A program made the position numbers and the translations under genes. The notes beneath the pieces were generated by a model. That model was given only the letters and a program-made list of their open reading frames with translations. It did no database searches and was not told the DNA's origin. From assembly GCF_002217475.1 (NCBI RefSeq), contig NZ_MUHH01000009.1, positions 1 through 64,000 of the forward strand: 64,000 nt of DNA. The letters run 5' to 3'. Positions 44,683-54,004 of the stretch are shown here, piece by piece. This DNA is from Flavobacterium tructae. Its GTDB lineage: Bacteria; Bacteroidota; Bacteroidia; Flavobacteriales; Flavobacteriaceae. Numbering within the stretch: the first letter of the stretch is position 1; each line of letters starts with the position of its first letter.

Positions 44683-45081
44683 ATGAAAAAATATTTCTTA
44701 TTTATCATCATATGCGGTCTCTTTTCGTCGGCATATTCATTGGAATCTACGGGTATAAATTCGGGTTCGATTGTAAACACCTGGATTTGGGAAAAATCGA
44801 TTGGAGGAAACAGTAATCCCTATACGGCAACTCCTAAAACGATCGGATTTAACAAAAAAGTCGTTTTTACACCAAACGGAAGAATAATCACGTACAAAAA
44901 CAATGTTGAAATAAGAAATAGCGCCTATACAATTGAAAAAGGTGTTGGTTACTTTGATCAGGCTGAACATGACTTAATCACTTTTGAAGGCAAGACTTAT
45001 GTTATAGAAAACCTTGACAATCAAAACCTAACCATTGTCAGCAATAATACCGATGCATCACGTACTATTTACAAAAGGTAG
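44683..45081 (+). CDS. Small exported protein, lipocalin-like
   Basis: 132 residues: signal peptide (1-19, ends SSAYS), then a beta-rich body starting SIVNTWIWEKSIGGN and containing VVFTPNGRIITYKNN, a pattern found in lipocalin-like proteins of Bacteroidota. No firm family. It follows the PrcB lipoprotein gene closely. Confidence 0.6.
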   Translation: MKKYFLFIIICGLFSSAYSLESTGINSGSIVNTWIWEKSIGGNSNPYTATPKTIGFNKKVVFTPNGRIITYKNNVEIRNSAYTIEKGVGYFDQAEHDLITFEGKTYVIENLDNQNLTIVSNNTDASRTIYKR

Positions 45082-45131
45082 TTTTATAAGCTTATAAGAA
45101 CTATTTTTGCAAAACCAAACAAACCACTTTT

Positions 45132-45683
45132 TTGAAAGACGATTTAGATAAATACATACGACTGTGCATCAAAAATGACAGAGAAGGGCAACTGAAAATC
45201 TATCAGTTGTTCTCTCCTGTTTTATATGGTATATGCCTGAAGTATATGAGAAATGAAGACGATGCCAAAGATGTATTTCAGGAGGCTTTTGTCATCGTTT
45301 TTCAGAAAATCGGCCAATATAAATTTGAAGGAAGTTTTGAAGGCTGGCTAAAACGTATTTTCATTAATAAGTTGATTGAAACGCTGAACAAGAAGAAAAA
45401 AGAGAGTTTCTTTTTGGACGTTTTTGATCCGGATACTGATTTTGTAGAGGAGGAGGAATTGGATATTGCTCCGGTCGAACAGGAGAAACTGCTGGAATAT
45501 ATCCGGGATCTACCGGATCAGTACCGCACCGTTTTCAACCTGTATGTTTTTGAAAAACTAAAGCATAAAGAAATAGCCGAACTTTTAAAAATCTCCGAAG
45601 GAACATCAAAATCAAATCTAAATCGGGCCAAAAGCATTTTGCAAAAAAAAATAATGAGCATAAAAAATTTTAAAATAGCATGA
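45132..45683 (+). CDS. ECF-type RNA polymerase sigma factor (TTG start)
   Basis: 183 residues. Sigma region 2 (CLKYMRNEDDAKDVFQEAFV) and region 4 (LPDQYRTVFNLYVFEKLKHK, ISEGTSKSNLNRAKSILQKK) are clear. No ATG fits; TTG at 45132 gives the expected N-terminus (MKDDLDKYIRL). A -7 element TATTTTTG lies at 45102-45109. The stop overlaps the next ATG (ATGA), coupling it to its putative membrane regulator. Confidence 0.93.
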   Translation: MKDDLDKYIRLCIKNDREGQLKIYQLFSPVLYGICLKYMRNEDDAKDVFQEAFVIVFQKIGQYKFEGSFEGWLKRIFINKLIETLNKKKKESFFLDVFDPDTDFVEEEELDIAPVEQEKLLEYIRDLPDQYRTVFNLYVFEKLKHKEIAELLKISEGTSKSNLNRAKSILQKKIMSIKNFKIA

Positions 45684-47476
45684 AAAAGCAAAATATAGAA
45701 GATCTTTTTTCATCAATGGAAAACTTTTCAAGTGTTCCTCCTCCTGAATTATGGAGTCAGATTGAAGAAAAATTAGACCAACCCAAAAAGAAAAAGAAGA
45801 AAGCTATTCTTTGGTGGTCGGCTGCTGCATGCTTATTATTAGGTTTGCTGCTTCCTTCTGTTTTACATTTTACCTCAACTTCTGCAATCAAAACAGTAAA
45901 AAATGGCTCTATAGAAAACAATAGTGTGGTTCTTGATGAGAAAGAAGACAATAAAAACTCTAACAGAACAATTCAAAGTAAAGAGAATAATGCTGTTGTA
46001 AATACCCCTCAACAAGAATCAAATCATACCGTTAGTAACTCTTCTCTGAAGAACAGTACAAATTCGTCTGAGCTTTCTATAAAAAATCACAATCAAAAAA
46101 CGGCAGTTGCTCATTCTGATGTAACAAATAAGGCTAATTCAGGGAATGCAAATTTGAACTCAACTCTTCAAAAGAAAAATGAAGATCATACTGCAACCCA
46201 AAAAGTAATTGTTTCTGCCAAAACAAATACAGCCCATTCAAATCCATCAAATGCATTCAATTCTGCGTCAACAAATCAATTTTTAAATCCAAAGGGAAAG
46301 AGTTCCAATCAAAATGTAGCTGAGAAAGTATATACTATCAGCAAAAATAATGGATTGGGTTCTTATTCAAAAAATTATCCTATTAGTGCTGATAAAAAAG
46401 CTGCTAATCAAATAGTAGCGGAACAAACTTTTAGTGCAGGAAAAGCCAACCCTTTCTATCCAAATTCAAAAAATAAGGTGTCGGCTTCTGTTTTCGAAGA
46501 GCAATTGCCTGCTAAAAATAACATTAGTACAGCTTTAAGTGCTGTGAATCCGCTTTCTGATAAGCATCAGAAAACTGCTATTGAAAATGCATTCCCGGGC
46601 AGAGAATTAACAGGTAATTCAAAAAACAATTCGAAATTCAGTACCGTTTTAAGCAAGCAGGATTCCGTTCAGTTGGCAGAACTTCAAAACTTAGAAAAAG
46701 GTATAATTAATCCGGAAGAGAAAAACGAGAAAGAAAAGAAAACGACAATTTCTAAAGGAGAAAGATGGGCCGTTGAAGTTTTTGCCGGATTAGCCAACTC
46801 GGAAAATTATAAAAATGACAAAACGCTGGGCAATGTAAACGACTCAAAACAGGGAAGTACTTACGGTGTTAAAACAAAATATAAAATCAACAAAAAATGG
46901 GCCGTTGGTTCAGGTTTTAAGATCAACGAATTAGGACAAAGTGTTGCCGATGTATCGTACATAAGCAATGGTCCGCCTAATGCTGCCATGACTTCTAATG
47001 ACTATTTTAATCAAAATGCAACAGTAGTCGCAGCAGCTCCCCAAATTAGCACTAGTTCAGGTTACATTTTTGTTTCTAAAAACACTACAAATGCGTTAAA
47101 ACAAAATAACATTGAAAGCAATTCTATTGAAAGTGGGAATCTGGATCAAAACTTAAGATATATCGAAATGCCTTTAGAGGTTTCGTATTCTGTTTTCAGT
47201 AAAAACAGGACCAACATCAACATCAATACCGGTGGTTTTGTGGGGAAACTGATTTCAAATAACATGGCCTTAAACGGAAATTCGATTGGTCAGAATGTCA
47301 ATGCCAATGATTTCATCTACGGTTCTACATTAAGCAGTACTTTGCAATATCGCGTTTACAAGAAAACAAGTGTTTTTGTGGAGCCTGCTATGAATTATTA
47401 TGTTAATCCGCTAAGCAGCCAATCTTTTAATCAGTTTCAATGGGGATTAAATTTTGGATTGAATGTTACTTTTTAA
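45680..47476 (+). CDS. Anti-sigma-like N-terminus joined to an outer-membrane beta-barrel domain
   Basis: 598 residues. Residues 1-42 are cytoplasmic and end in PKKKKKK; 43-63 is one membrane helix (ILWWSAAACLLLGLLLP). About 65-350 is low-complexity, rich in Asn, Ser and Lys, without family signature. From about 357 (GERWAVEVFAGLANSENYKN) to the end is a beta-barrel-type domain closing in NVTF, a C-terminal aromatic as in outer-membrane proteins. It overlaps the sigma factor gene by 4 nt, the standard position for an anti-sigma factor. A single chain reaching from cytoplasm to outer membrane is inferred. Confidence 0.75.
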   Translation: MKKQNIEDLFSSMENFSSVPPPELWSQIEEKLDQPKKKKKKAILWWSAAACLLLGLLLPSVLHFTSTSAIKTVKNGSIENNSVVLDEKEDNKNSNRTIQSKENNAVVNTPQQESNHTVSNSSLKNSTNSSELSIKNHNQKTAVAHSDVTNKANSGNANLNSTLQKKNEDHTATQKVIVSAKTNTAHSNPSNAFNSASTNQFLNPKGKSSNQNVAEKVYTISKNNGLGSYSKNYPISADKKAANQIVAEQTFSAGKANPFYPNSKNKVSASVFEEQLPAKNNISTALSAVNPLSDKHQKTAIENAFPGRELTGNSKNNSKFSTVLSKQDSVQLAELQNLEKGIINPEEKNEKEKKTTISKGERWAVEVFAGLANSENYKNDKTLGNVNDSKQGSTYGVKTKYKINKKWAVGSGFKINELGQSVADVSYISNGPPNAAMTSNDYFNQNATVVAAAPQISTSSGYIFVSKNTTNALKQNNIESNSIESGNLDQNLRYIEMPLEVSYSVFSKNRTNININTGGFVGKLISNNMALNGNSIGQNVNANDFIYGSTLSSTLQYRVYKKTSVFVEPAMNYYVNPLSSQSFNQFQWGLNFGLNVTF

Positions 47477-47527
47477 AGTTCTTTTTGTGGTAGTTTTACC
47501 AAAAAATTACTTAGAAAAAACGATAAA

Positions 47528-48049
47528 ATGATCCTCAAAAACAATGGGACCGATCCGGAGTCACTACCTAAAGATCTTATAATTGCCAAAGAAATACTTT
47601 ACGATTGTTGCGATTTTGACCTCACTCAACCTCAGCCGGAAGCTGAAAGCAATGAGTACGATGCTTACCGTTTTCGATTGAATCAGAAAAACATCTGTTA
47701 CAGGAAAGCGAAAATCACACCCACCAAAACAGGTCAGTTTGTAACTTTATGGAAACGCAATACGACGGGAATTATTGAGCCCTTTGATTTCACAGACGCT
47801 ATTGACTTTGTGATTGTCAGTGTTCGAAAGAACGAACTCTTCGGACAATTTGTTTTTCCTAAACCGATTCTATTAGAGAAAGGTATTTTTACCACTTCGA
47901 AAAAAGAAGGCAAAAGAGCCACAAGAGTGTATCCTCCGTGGGATGAAACAACAAGTAAACAAGCTCAGAAAACGCAGCAATGGCAATTGAATTACTTTTA
48001 CTTCATTACGCCCGAAACAAATCTGAAACGATTCAAAACATTGTTTTAA
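47528..48049 (+). CDS. MepB-family protein
   Basis: 173 residues matching the MepB family across its length: FRLNQKNICYRKAKITPTKT, GQFVTLWKRN, DFVIVSVRKNELFGQFVFPK and a C-terminal NYFYFI. MepB was named from the mepRAB locus of Staphylococcus; its function is not established. Here no efflux genes are near. A terminator follows. Confidence 0.85.
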   Translation: MILKNNGTDPESLPKDLIIAKEILYDCCDFDLTQPQPEAESNEYDAYRFRLNQKNICYRKAKITPTKTGQFVTLWKRNTTGIIEPFDFTDAIDFVIVSVRKNELFGQFVFPKPILLEKGIFTTSKKEGKRATRVYPPWDETTSKQAQKTQQWQLNYFYFITPETNLKRFKTLF

Positions 48050-48052
48050 ATA

Positions 48053-48088
48053 AAAAAGCAGCCCAAATTTTACTTTGGACTGCTTTTA
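48053..48088. terminator. Terminator between convergent genes
   Basis: AAAAAGCAGCCCAAA and TTTGGACTGCTTTT form a stem with one mismatch, with T runs on both strands. The stretch at 48145-48166 (ACATTTTACATTTCACTTC) is word-repeat-like. Confidence 0.8.
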
Positions 48089-48166
48089 CTTTTTACTGAA
48101 AGCTATTGTAAACTGTTCAAAAGAAACCACAAATCAATTTCCTTCTTACATTTTACATTTCACTTC

Positions 48167-51100
48167 TTACTTTTTAATAATCTTCCCTTTATAAACTACT
48201 TTATTATTCTCGGTTAGCGTATAAAAGTAAATCCCCGTTTGCAAATAACTTACCGGGACAGCCGTAGTACTTACATCCTGTGTTGCATTAATATCAACCG
48301 GATTCCCTAATAAATGGCCTGAAACATCGTAAAACTTCAATTTCAGTTTTTTATCAGTATTGGTTTTTACAATCACATTCACCACATCAGTAGTTGGATT
48401 CGGATAAGCCTGAACCGCATAACCATTTTTAGTTTCAAAATCGATAGTCGACAGATTCGAAGATTTCAATTCAAAACGGGCAATTACCGGACCGTGGTCT
48501 GAAGTTGTATTGGTATAATTATTAATATCGTTACGAGGATCATAAACTGCAATCGAATTTGCGATGTACTGGTCGTTTAATTCGTTTGAAATCATGATGT
48601 GATCTAAAAATCCGCCCGAACTTAAATAAGTATATGCTCCTGCTTTACTGATTTCTAAAGTAAGTGCATTATAATTAGTCTGATCATCAACAAACATCTT
48701 ATAAGAAGATGGATTTGGCGTAATAACTGATTTACTTACATCATCGTTATAGTCTCCCAAAATAATCAGATTCGAATTAGCATAGTAAGTATCTAAACTG
48801 TCTTTCAATACTTGTGCATCATACTTACGCATATTGTATTTACTGATATCAGACCCACTATTCGCACGGGCATGAAGGTCTACTAAATTGATTAGTTTTT
48901 TTACTCCGCCAACATTCGTCTCAATTTGCACCATATAAGGTAAACGTCCTGATGAGAAAAAATTCTCATCCTTATTCTCAGGACTTGGATAATTATTCAA
49001 CGTAACCGTTTTAGCACGTATCTGATCGTATAGATCTTTAAACATTACTCTGGTATTTTTTACCGTTGCTGTCTGTGTATTGTAGATCACCACCAATTTC
49101 TGAGGTGGAAAATTCGGATCTGCAGGATTAAAAGAATACGACCATGAAGGTGAAATTACTTTATCAAACGTTTTACCATTAACGCTAATTTTTTGCACTA
49201 AAGCATCTAAAGCCGGTTCATCAGAAACTTCCTGAACCACATAAACATCAGCATTTAACTTGTTCATTACTTTGGCCACATTTTCAATTTGCAGAGCATC
49301 ATCGGTAGGTCCGAATTCTTTGTTTGACTTATCTTTCACATCTGTACCAAAAAACTCTAAGTTATAGGTCACTACATCAAAAGTATCTGCCTTTGGTATA
49401 GATGAACCGGTAAACGAACCTATTTGCTTATTTAAAGAAGTTCCTGTAACTGTTAACACACCTGAAATCGTTAATGCTTTTACAGATGGTGTAAATCTTG
49501 CATAAATCTGTTTACTTCCTGCGGCGTCAGCTGCACTAACTACTACAGTCGATTGAAATGAACTTCCGTCCAAAGACAATTGAAAATCTGCAGGAGCAGT
49601 AACGGTAATATCTCCATATCCTTCTGCCTTAAGAGGAAAAGTCTGGGTTCCCGAAACTCCACTTACATTTACATCTCCAAAATCTAAAACAGGATTTGCA
49701 TCTATATAACCTGTTGTATTTGTAATTGCAAAATCATCAAATGACCATTCTGCAGCATTGTTTGCTCCTCCGGCTGTAGTTTCATACACCCAGGCCAGAT
49801 AGGTATGACTTGTTTTGTAACTGTCTAATTTAATGTATTGCGATTGTGCATAGGTTCCTGTTATGGTTGGAAATTTACCATCAATTACGGTCCAGGTTGC
49901 ATTTTCAGGGTTACTCTTTCCATCATAATCGGTAGAAACCATTAATTTCAGATCGGTACCCGCATAAAATTTACGGGAATAAAAAGAAAGTAAGATCGCT
50001 TTATCAAATTTAGCTGCATTATCTAAACGCAATTTTGGAGAAATCAACCAGTCTTTACTAGCTCCGCTATCGGAATAGCCGTTCATAATTACCGCTCCCG
50101 CTCCTGAGTTTACATTTCTGGCCACAGTAGTTGGAGTCCATTTATTTGCAGTACCGGCAACATTGTATTGCGTCCATCCGCTATTGCTTAAAACATTTGC
50201 ATCGTTAAAACCTTGTTGGTACGGATCAATTCCTACTCCTGTAAGCGTCACTATTTTGGTTGTTGCTCCGGTCGCACCATGTGTTATTTGTCCCGAAAAA
50301 CTTCCAATAGCATCCGGTGTAAACCTCACATAAACTGTTGGCGTAGCACCCGAAGCAAAATCAGCTGCAAGGTAAGAAACCGAAGTACTAAATGTATTTC
50401 CGTCTTTTGAAACTGTAAATTTGTCATTTGCTGTTACCGTAACAGTATTTGATATATTAGTTCCCTGAATTTGATAACTCAAATTATCCGAACTCAAATT
50501 AGCCTCCGAAAATCCAAAATCTAAAGTAGAAACCGTTGTCGTTAAAGAAGGAATTGGTGCACTCGAAATTGTAACATCAACTTTAGCAGGGGTAGCCTGT
50601 AAATTTCCTAAAGCATCCTCTGAAACAGAAAAAACAGTATAATTTGCATTTAGCGTTAAACCTGAGAAGGTTTTGGTGTACACATTAGCAGCATTCGTAA
50701 CATCCAAAAATCCTGATTGTAAAGCCGCCGCATCGCTAGCATCGTGACCTGCCTTAATTTGTGCAGCTGTTGGTGCTGTACTTCCTCCCGGTACTAAAAC
50801 ATAATACGTTTTCCCCACCTCATTTAATTTATCAGAGAAATCAAAACTATCCAATAAAATATTATCGGCTTTTGGATAACCGGAATCGCTTACAGGCGCA
50901 CTGGTATCTGCTTTTACATCAATATTGATATTATCCACCGCAAATGAAGGACGTGCGCCACCTCCTGAAACTTGCTTCGAAATCCATCGTATCTGAATTA
51001 CCGGCTGGTTGTTACATTCTGCCGGCAAACTTACTTTTATGGTTTGAAGATTTTGTGGTGCAGTAGTAGCCGGTGTAACCTGAATAACATTGTTATTTTG

Positions 51101-51607
51101 ATAGGCTGTCGATAATAGTGATGTAAAAGCAGTATTATCTCCAATTCTGTATTGCAACACCATTTCGTTTATTCTTGTATCATTAACAGTACTACCGAAA
51201 GGATTACGAACTACCATCGCATCATATTTAATTTCAATACTACTTTTGCCTGTTGTAGAAAAAGCAAAACCAATAGCCAAATCGAGCGATGAGTTATTTA
51301 GAAAACCAATTTTACCATTGTAATTATGGACATTACCACTATTCGTTGACGATGTGCTGCTTGCTACCAGAGCTCTGTCACCAACTAAAGTCGCATTTGT
51401 AACATAATTACTGCCAGGAGCTCCGGCTGCATTCCATCCCTGAAAACCTGCCGGATAAGTTGTTGAATTGGCAGTTAAATTATCAAAATTTTGTGCGTAA
51501 GGCAAAGTCTGAACTGTTGGCATCGTTTGCGCAACAAGACTTAGACCTGACCAACAAAAAAAACTTAAAAAAGCCATGAGATGGCGTACAGAGTAATTGT
51601 TTTTCAT
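48167..51607 (-). CDS. Large secreted nuclease-fold protein with T9SS sorting domain
   Basis: 1146 residues from ATG 51607 (MKNNYSVRHLMAFLSFFCW signal peptide); the frame is open 47 codons further but without a signal sequence. In order: a choice-of-anchor J-like beta domain (about 30-240), Ig-like linkers, a second beta-sandwich (about 450-620), an endonuclease/exonuclease/phosphatase domain (about 740-1060: TYNLEFFGTDV, VQEVSDEPAL, LGDYNDDVS, TSDHGPVIARF), and a C-terminal type A sorting domain (AVQAYPNPTTDVVNV ... GKIIKK). It is exported across the outer membrane by the type IX system and released or anchored. Probably an extracellular DNase that provides phosphate or nucleotides. Confidence 0.9.
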   Translation of the reverse strand: MKNNYSVRHLMAFLSFFCWSGLSLVAQTMPTVQTLPYAQNFDNLTANSTTYPAGFQGWNAAGAPGSNYVTNATLVGDRALVASSTSSTNSGNVHNYNGKIGFLNNSSLDLAIGFAFSTTGKSSIEIKYDAMVVRNPFGSTVNDTRINEMVLQYRIGDNTAFTSLLSTAYQNNNVIQVTPATTAPQNLQTIKVSLPAECNNQPVIQIRWISKQVSGGGARPSFAVDNINIDVKADTSAPVSDSGYPKADNILLDSFDFSDKLNEVGKTYYVLVPGGSTAPTAAQIKAGHDASDAAALQSGFLDVTNAANVYTKTFSGLTLNANYTVFSVSEDALGNLQATPAKVDVTISSAPIPSLTTTVSTLDFGFSEANLSSDNLSYQIQGTNISNTVTVTANDKFTVSKDGNTFSTSVSYLAADFASGATPTVYVRFTPDAIGSFSGQITHGATGATTKIVTLTGVGIDPYQQGFNDANVLSNSGWTQYNVAGTANKWTPTTVARNVNSGAGAVIMNGYSDSGASKDWLISPKLRLDNAAKFDKAILLSFYSRKFYAGTDLKLMVSTDYDGKSNPENATWTVIDGKFPTITGTYAQSQYIKLDSYKTSHTYLAWVYETTAGGANNAAEWSFDDFAITNTTGYIDANPVLDFGDVNVSGVSGTQTFPLKAEGYGDITVTAPADFQLSLDGSSFQSTVVVSAADAAGSKQIYARFTPSVKALTISGVLTVTGTSLNKQIGSFTGSSIPKADTFDVVTYNLEFFGTDVKDKSNKEFGPTDDALQIENVAKVMNKLNADVYVVQEVSDEPALDALVQKISVNGKTFDKVISPSWSYSFNPADPNFPPQKLVVIYNTQTATVKNTRVMFKDLYDQIRAKTVTLNNYPSPENKDENFFSSGRLPYMVQIETNVGGVKKLINLVDLHARANSGSDISKYNMRKYDAQVLKDSLDTYYANSNLIILGDYNDDVSKSVITPNPSSYKMFVDDQTNYNALTLEISKAGAYTYLSSGGFLDHIMISNELNDQYIANSIAVYDPRNDINNYTNTTSDHGPVIARFELKSSNLSTIDFETKNGYAVQAYPNPTTDVVNVIVKTNTDKKLKLKFYDVSGHLLGNPVDINATQDVSTTAVPVSYLQTGIYFYTLTENNKVVYKGKIIKK

Positions 51608-52030
51608 AAAGTTTAAAAAAATAGAGTTTTTAGAAATCAAATTTATATTCTTTAAAGTTAACAGAATATTGTGAAAACATAAACTTATCGTATCGCACTT
51701 TTGTGAAAATTTTCCAGCAAAAAATAAATTATCCGTCAGTTCTTTCAATTATTCTTAGATCTGGTGCGACTTCACAAAACATTTTGTTTTTGTACGAATT
51801 AAGAGATTATTGCGATTTAACAAGTTATTTCTTTTTTAAAATTTCTCTGTCACAAAATCAAAAGGACTTAATTTACCCCCTAAATATTTTTAACGACATT
51901 ATTTTTCCTCATTAGTCTATGCTATTAGAACTCCTAAAACTGAAAAATGAATCCTTAAATTTCACTTTTTCTATCTGTACAATTTTCTTTACCTTTAAAT
52001 CGTTTGAGGCATTAACTAATACGATACAAC
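51608..52030. other. Gene-free divergent region
   Basis: Lies between the divergent T9SS nuclease and NlpE-like genes. On the minus strand TAAATTTG (51638-51645) may be the -7 element of the nuclease gene. An open frame at 51703-51915 has no recognisable features and I reject it. No repeats or RNA genes seen. Confidence 0.5.
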
Positions 52031-52507
52031 ATGAAAAACTTATTTATCTTTTCGGCTCTATTTTCTCTGCTGCTGTCCTGCAATACAAAAACAACTAAAG
52101 AAAACAACACTACAAACAAGGAAACGGTCACTAAAACCGACAACAGTTTCAGCAAAACAACAATCTATGAAGGAATAATTCCGTGTGCTGATTGTAGCGG
52201 AATTCAAATGACCTTGAAAATCTACAACGATTATAGTGTTTCACAAAACAATAAATTCGAACTCATAAGTGTCTATCAGGGAAAAGAACCCGGAAATGTC
52301 TTTACCCAGAAAGGCAATTTTAATACAGAAAGAGGATTAGATAAAGATCCGGACGGTACAATTTATGTCCTAAACTGGGATCAGCCGGAAGAAAAACAGC
52401 TGTACTATGGCTATTATAGTTCTAATCCTGAAAAGATCTATCTACTGGATAAAGACAGAAAAAGGATTAAATCTGATCTAAACTACTTTTTGACTTTAAA
52501 AAAATAA
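52031..52507 (+). CDS. NlpE-like lipoprotein
   Basis: 158 residues. Lipobox LLLSCNT, a Lys/Thr/Asn-rich linker, then the NlpE N-terminal barrel with the CxxC motif GIIPCADCSGIQMTL. NlpE in E. coli activates the Cpx envelope stress response and is linked to copper; the link is not tested in Bacteroidota. A small membrane protein gene follows 39 nt later. Confidence 0.85.
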   Translation: MKNLFIFSALFSLLLSCNTKTTKENNTTNKETVTKTDNSFSKTTIYEGIIPCADCSGIQMTLKIYNDYSVSQNNKFELISVYQGKEPGNVFTQKGNFNTERGLDKDPDGTIYVLNWDQPEEKQLYYGYYSSNPEKIYLLDKDRKRIKSDLNYFLTLKK

Positions 52508-52546
52508 CCTCTTTAACAGTATTTACTAACGATTCAATCCAGAATT

Positions 52547-52759
52547 ATGAACTTCTTCAAAATCAAAACTTCCTGGTCTAATGCTGAATTTATTGGAATC
52601 AAATTGTGTATCGCTTCAGCTTACGTATTAATTGGAAGTTATTTTCATGATTTTTTCAAAAATTATTATCTCCCAATTCTGGTCCTATTTGCAATTACGG
52701 CAATCTGGTTTGTTCTGAAATGGCTAAAAAAAATGAAGCATGAAAAATCTAAATCTTAA
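52547..52759 (+). CDS. Small two-helix membrane protein
   Basis: 70 residues with two hydrophobic segments (IKLCIASAYVLIGSYFH and YLPILVLFAITAIWFVLKWL) and a Lys-rich tail. No family recognised. Same strand and close to the NlpE-like gene, so likely cotranscribed. Confidence 0.65.
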   Translation: MNFFKIKTSWSNAEFIGIKLCIASAYVLIGSYFHDFFKNYYLPILVLFAITAIWFVLKWLKKMKHEKSKS

Positions 52760-52812
52760 GATTTCCTTTTAAACTCTGCAAACAAAGTTATCTTTGCAGT
52801 CAAAAAACAAAT

Positions 52813-53385
52813 ATGCATCACCATTTTCTTCTTTTTAAACCTTACGGCTATCTAAGTCAGTTTATTTATGAATTGAAGAGAAAGAAAAAGCTTTTAGGGG
52901 AATTATACCATTTCCCTGAAGGTACTATGGCCATCGGAAGACTTGATGAAGACTCTGAAGGTTTACTTTTATTGACGACAGACGGAAGGATAAGCGAACT
53001 GGTAAGAAGCAAAAAGGTAGACAAAGAATATTACGTTCAGGTCGACGGAATCATCACTCCAGAAGCCATCGAGGCCTTACAAAAAGGCGTTGAAATAGGT
53101 TTTGATGGCGGTAAATACAAAACCAGACCCTGCACTGCTTTTATCGTTACTGAAATTCCTGACTTTGGTCCAAGAGCCAAAAAAATCAGAGATGAACGCC
53201 ATGGTCCAACCTCCTGGGCTTCTATTACAATAAGAGAAGGAAAATTTCGTCAGGTTCGAAAAATGACCGCGGCTGTTGGATTTCCAACTTTAAGACTAGT
53301 TCGTGTTCGCATAGGAAATGTATCTTTGCAAAACTTAAAAGCCGGAGAAGTGATGGAAGTGACTGATTTTAATTTAGATAATTAG
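52813..53385 (+). CDS. rluE: 23S rRNA pseudouridine synthase, RluE-like
   Basis: 190 residues of the RsuA/RluE type without an S4 domain. Catalytic Asp in AIGRLDEDSEGLLLLTTDG; other motifs are KEYYVQVDG and REGKFRQVRKMTAAVGFPTL. Converts a uridine in 23S rRNA to pseudouridine. A -7 TATCTTTG is at 52789-52796. The last codons (encoding NLDN) merge with the AATTAGATAAT word-repeat spacer that follows. Confidence 0.9.
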   Translation: MHHHFLLFKPYGYLSQFIYELKRKKKLLGELYHFPEGTMAIGRLDEDSEGLLLLTTDGRISELVRSKKVDKEYYVQVDGIITPEAIEALQKGVEIGFDGGKYKTRPCTAFIVTEIPDFGPRAKKIRDERHGPTSWASITIREGKFRQVRKMTAAVGFPTLRLVRVRIGNVSLQNLKAGEVMEVTDFNLDN

Positions 53386-53475
53386 ATAATGTGACAATTA
53401 TTATTTAAAAGAATAAAACACTCATACCCATTTCACATCTCACATTTCACACCTCATAACCCATAACTCAAAAAA
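53377..53475. repeat. Word-repeat spacer after rluE
   Basis: Starts within the rluE stop region with GATAATTAGATAATGTGAC, related to the words at 21244 and 22374. Then ACATCTCACATTTCACACC and CTCATAACCCATAACTC iterate a different CACAT/CCATAAC vocabulary. A run of 14 A precedes the next start codon. Confidence 0.6.
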
Positions 53476-53482
53476 AAAAAAA

Positions 53483-53938
53483 ATGCTAAACATAGTTCTT
53501 GTAGAGCCTGAAATCCCTAATAACACCGGAAACATTGGACGTTTGTGTGTGGGTACAGAAAGCAGATTACATTTAATTCACCCTTTCGGATTTGTAATTA
53601 ACGACAAAAACCTGAAACGTTCGGGATTAGATTACTGGGTACATCTTGACGTTACCGAATATCCAAATATAGAAGAATGGATTCAGCAGATTCCTGATCA
53701 GTCACGTGTTTTTCTGATGAGTTCTCATGCCGAAAAATCATATCTCGAAACTGATTTTCAGGATGGAGACTGGCTTGTATTTGGTAAAGAAAGTGTAGGT
53801 TTAAGTAAAGAAGTTCTGGCACGTTTTGAGAATCACCTCACCATTCCCATGTCAAAATTAATCCGAAGTTTTAATATTGCCAATTCTGTGGCTTTTGTGG
53901 TAGGAGAAGCAAAAAGACAAATCGGACTGAAAAAATAA
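53483..53938 (+). CDS. trmL: tRNA (cytidine(34)-2'-O)-methyltransferase
   Basis: 151 residues, SPOUT fold with the C-terminal knot. Signature LVEPEIPNNTGNIGRLCVGT at the start and FGKESVGLSKEVL, SFNIANSVAFVVGE at the end. Methylates the wobble base of tRNA-Leu isoacceptors. The cofactor-binding knot is complete. Confidence 0.93.
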   Translation: MLNIVLVEPEIPNNTGNIGRLCVGTESRLHLIHPFGFVINDKNLKRSGLDYWVHLDVTEYPNIEEWIQQIPDQSRVFLMSSHAEKSYLETDFQDGDWLVFGKESVGLSKEVLARFENHLTIPMSKLIRSFNIANSVAFVVGEAKRQIGLKK

Positions 53939-54004
53939 TTAGTCCTTAATTCCTTTAGTTTTAAACGGTAATCCGGTCCCTTTGTAAAGTATTCGACAGG
54001 TCTG

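Noticed and set aside
51608..51748. 47-codon extension of the T9SS nuclease
   Set aside because: The signal peptide begins at ATG 51607, and a -7 promoter element lies inside the extension.
51703..51915. 70-codon plus-strand frame
   Set aside because: No recognisable domain and no promoter; it partly overlaps the upstream region of the nuclease gene.
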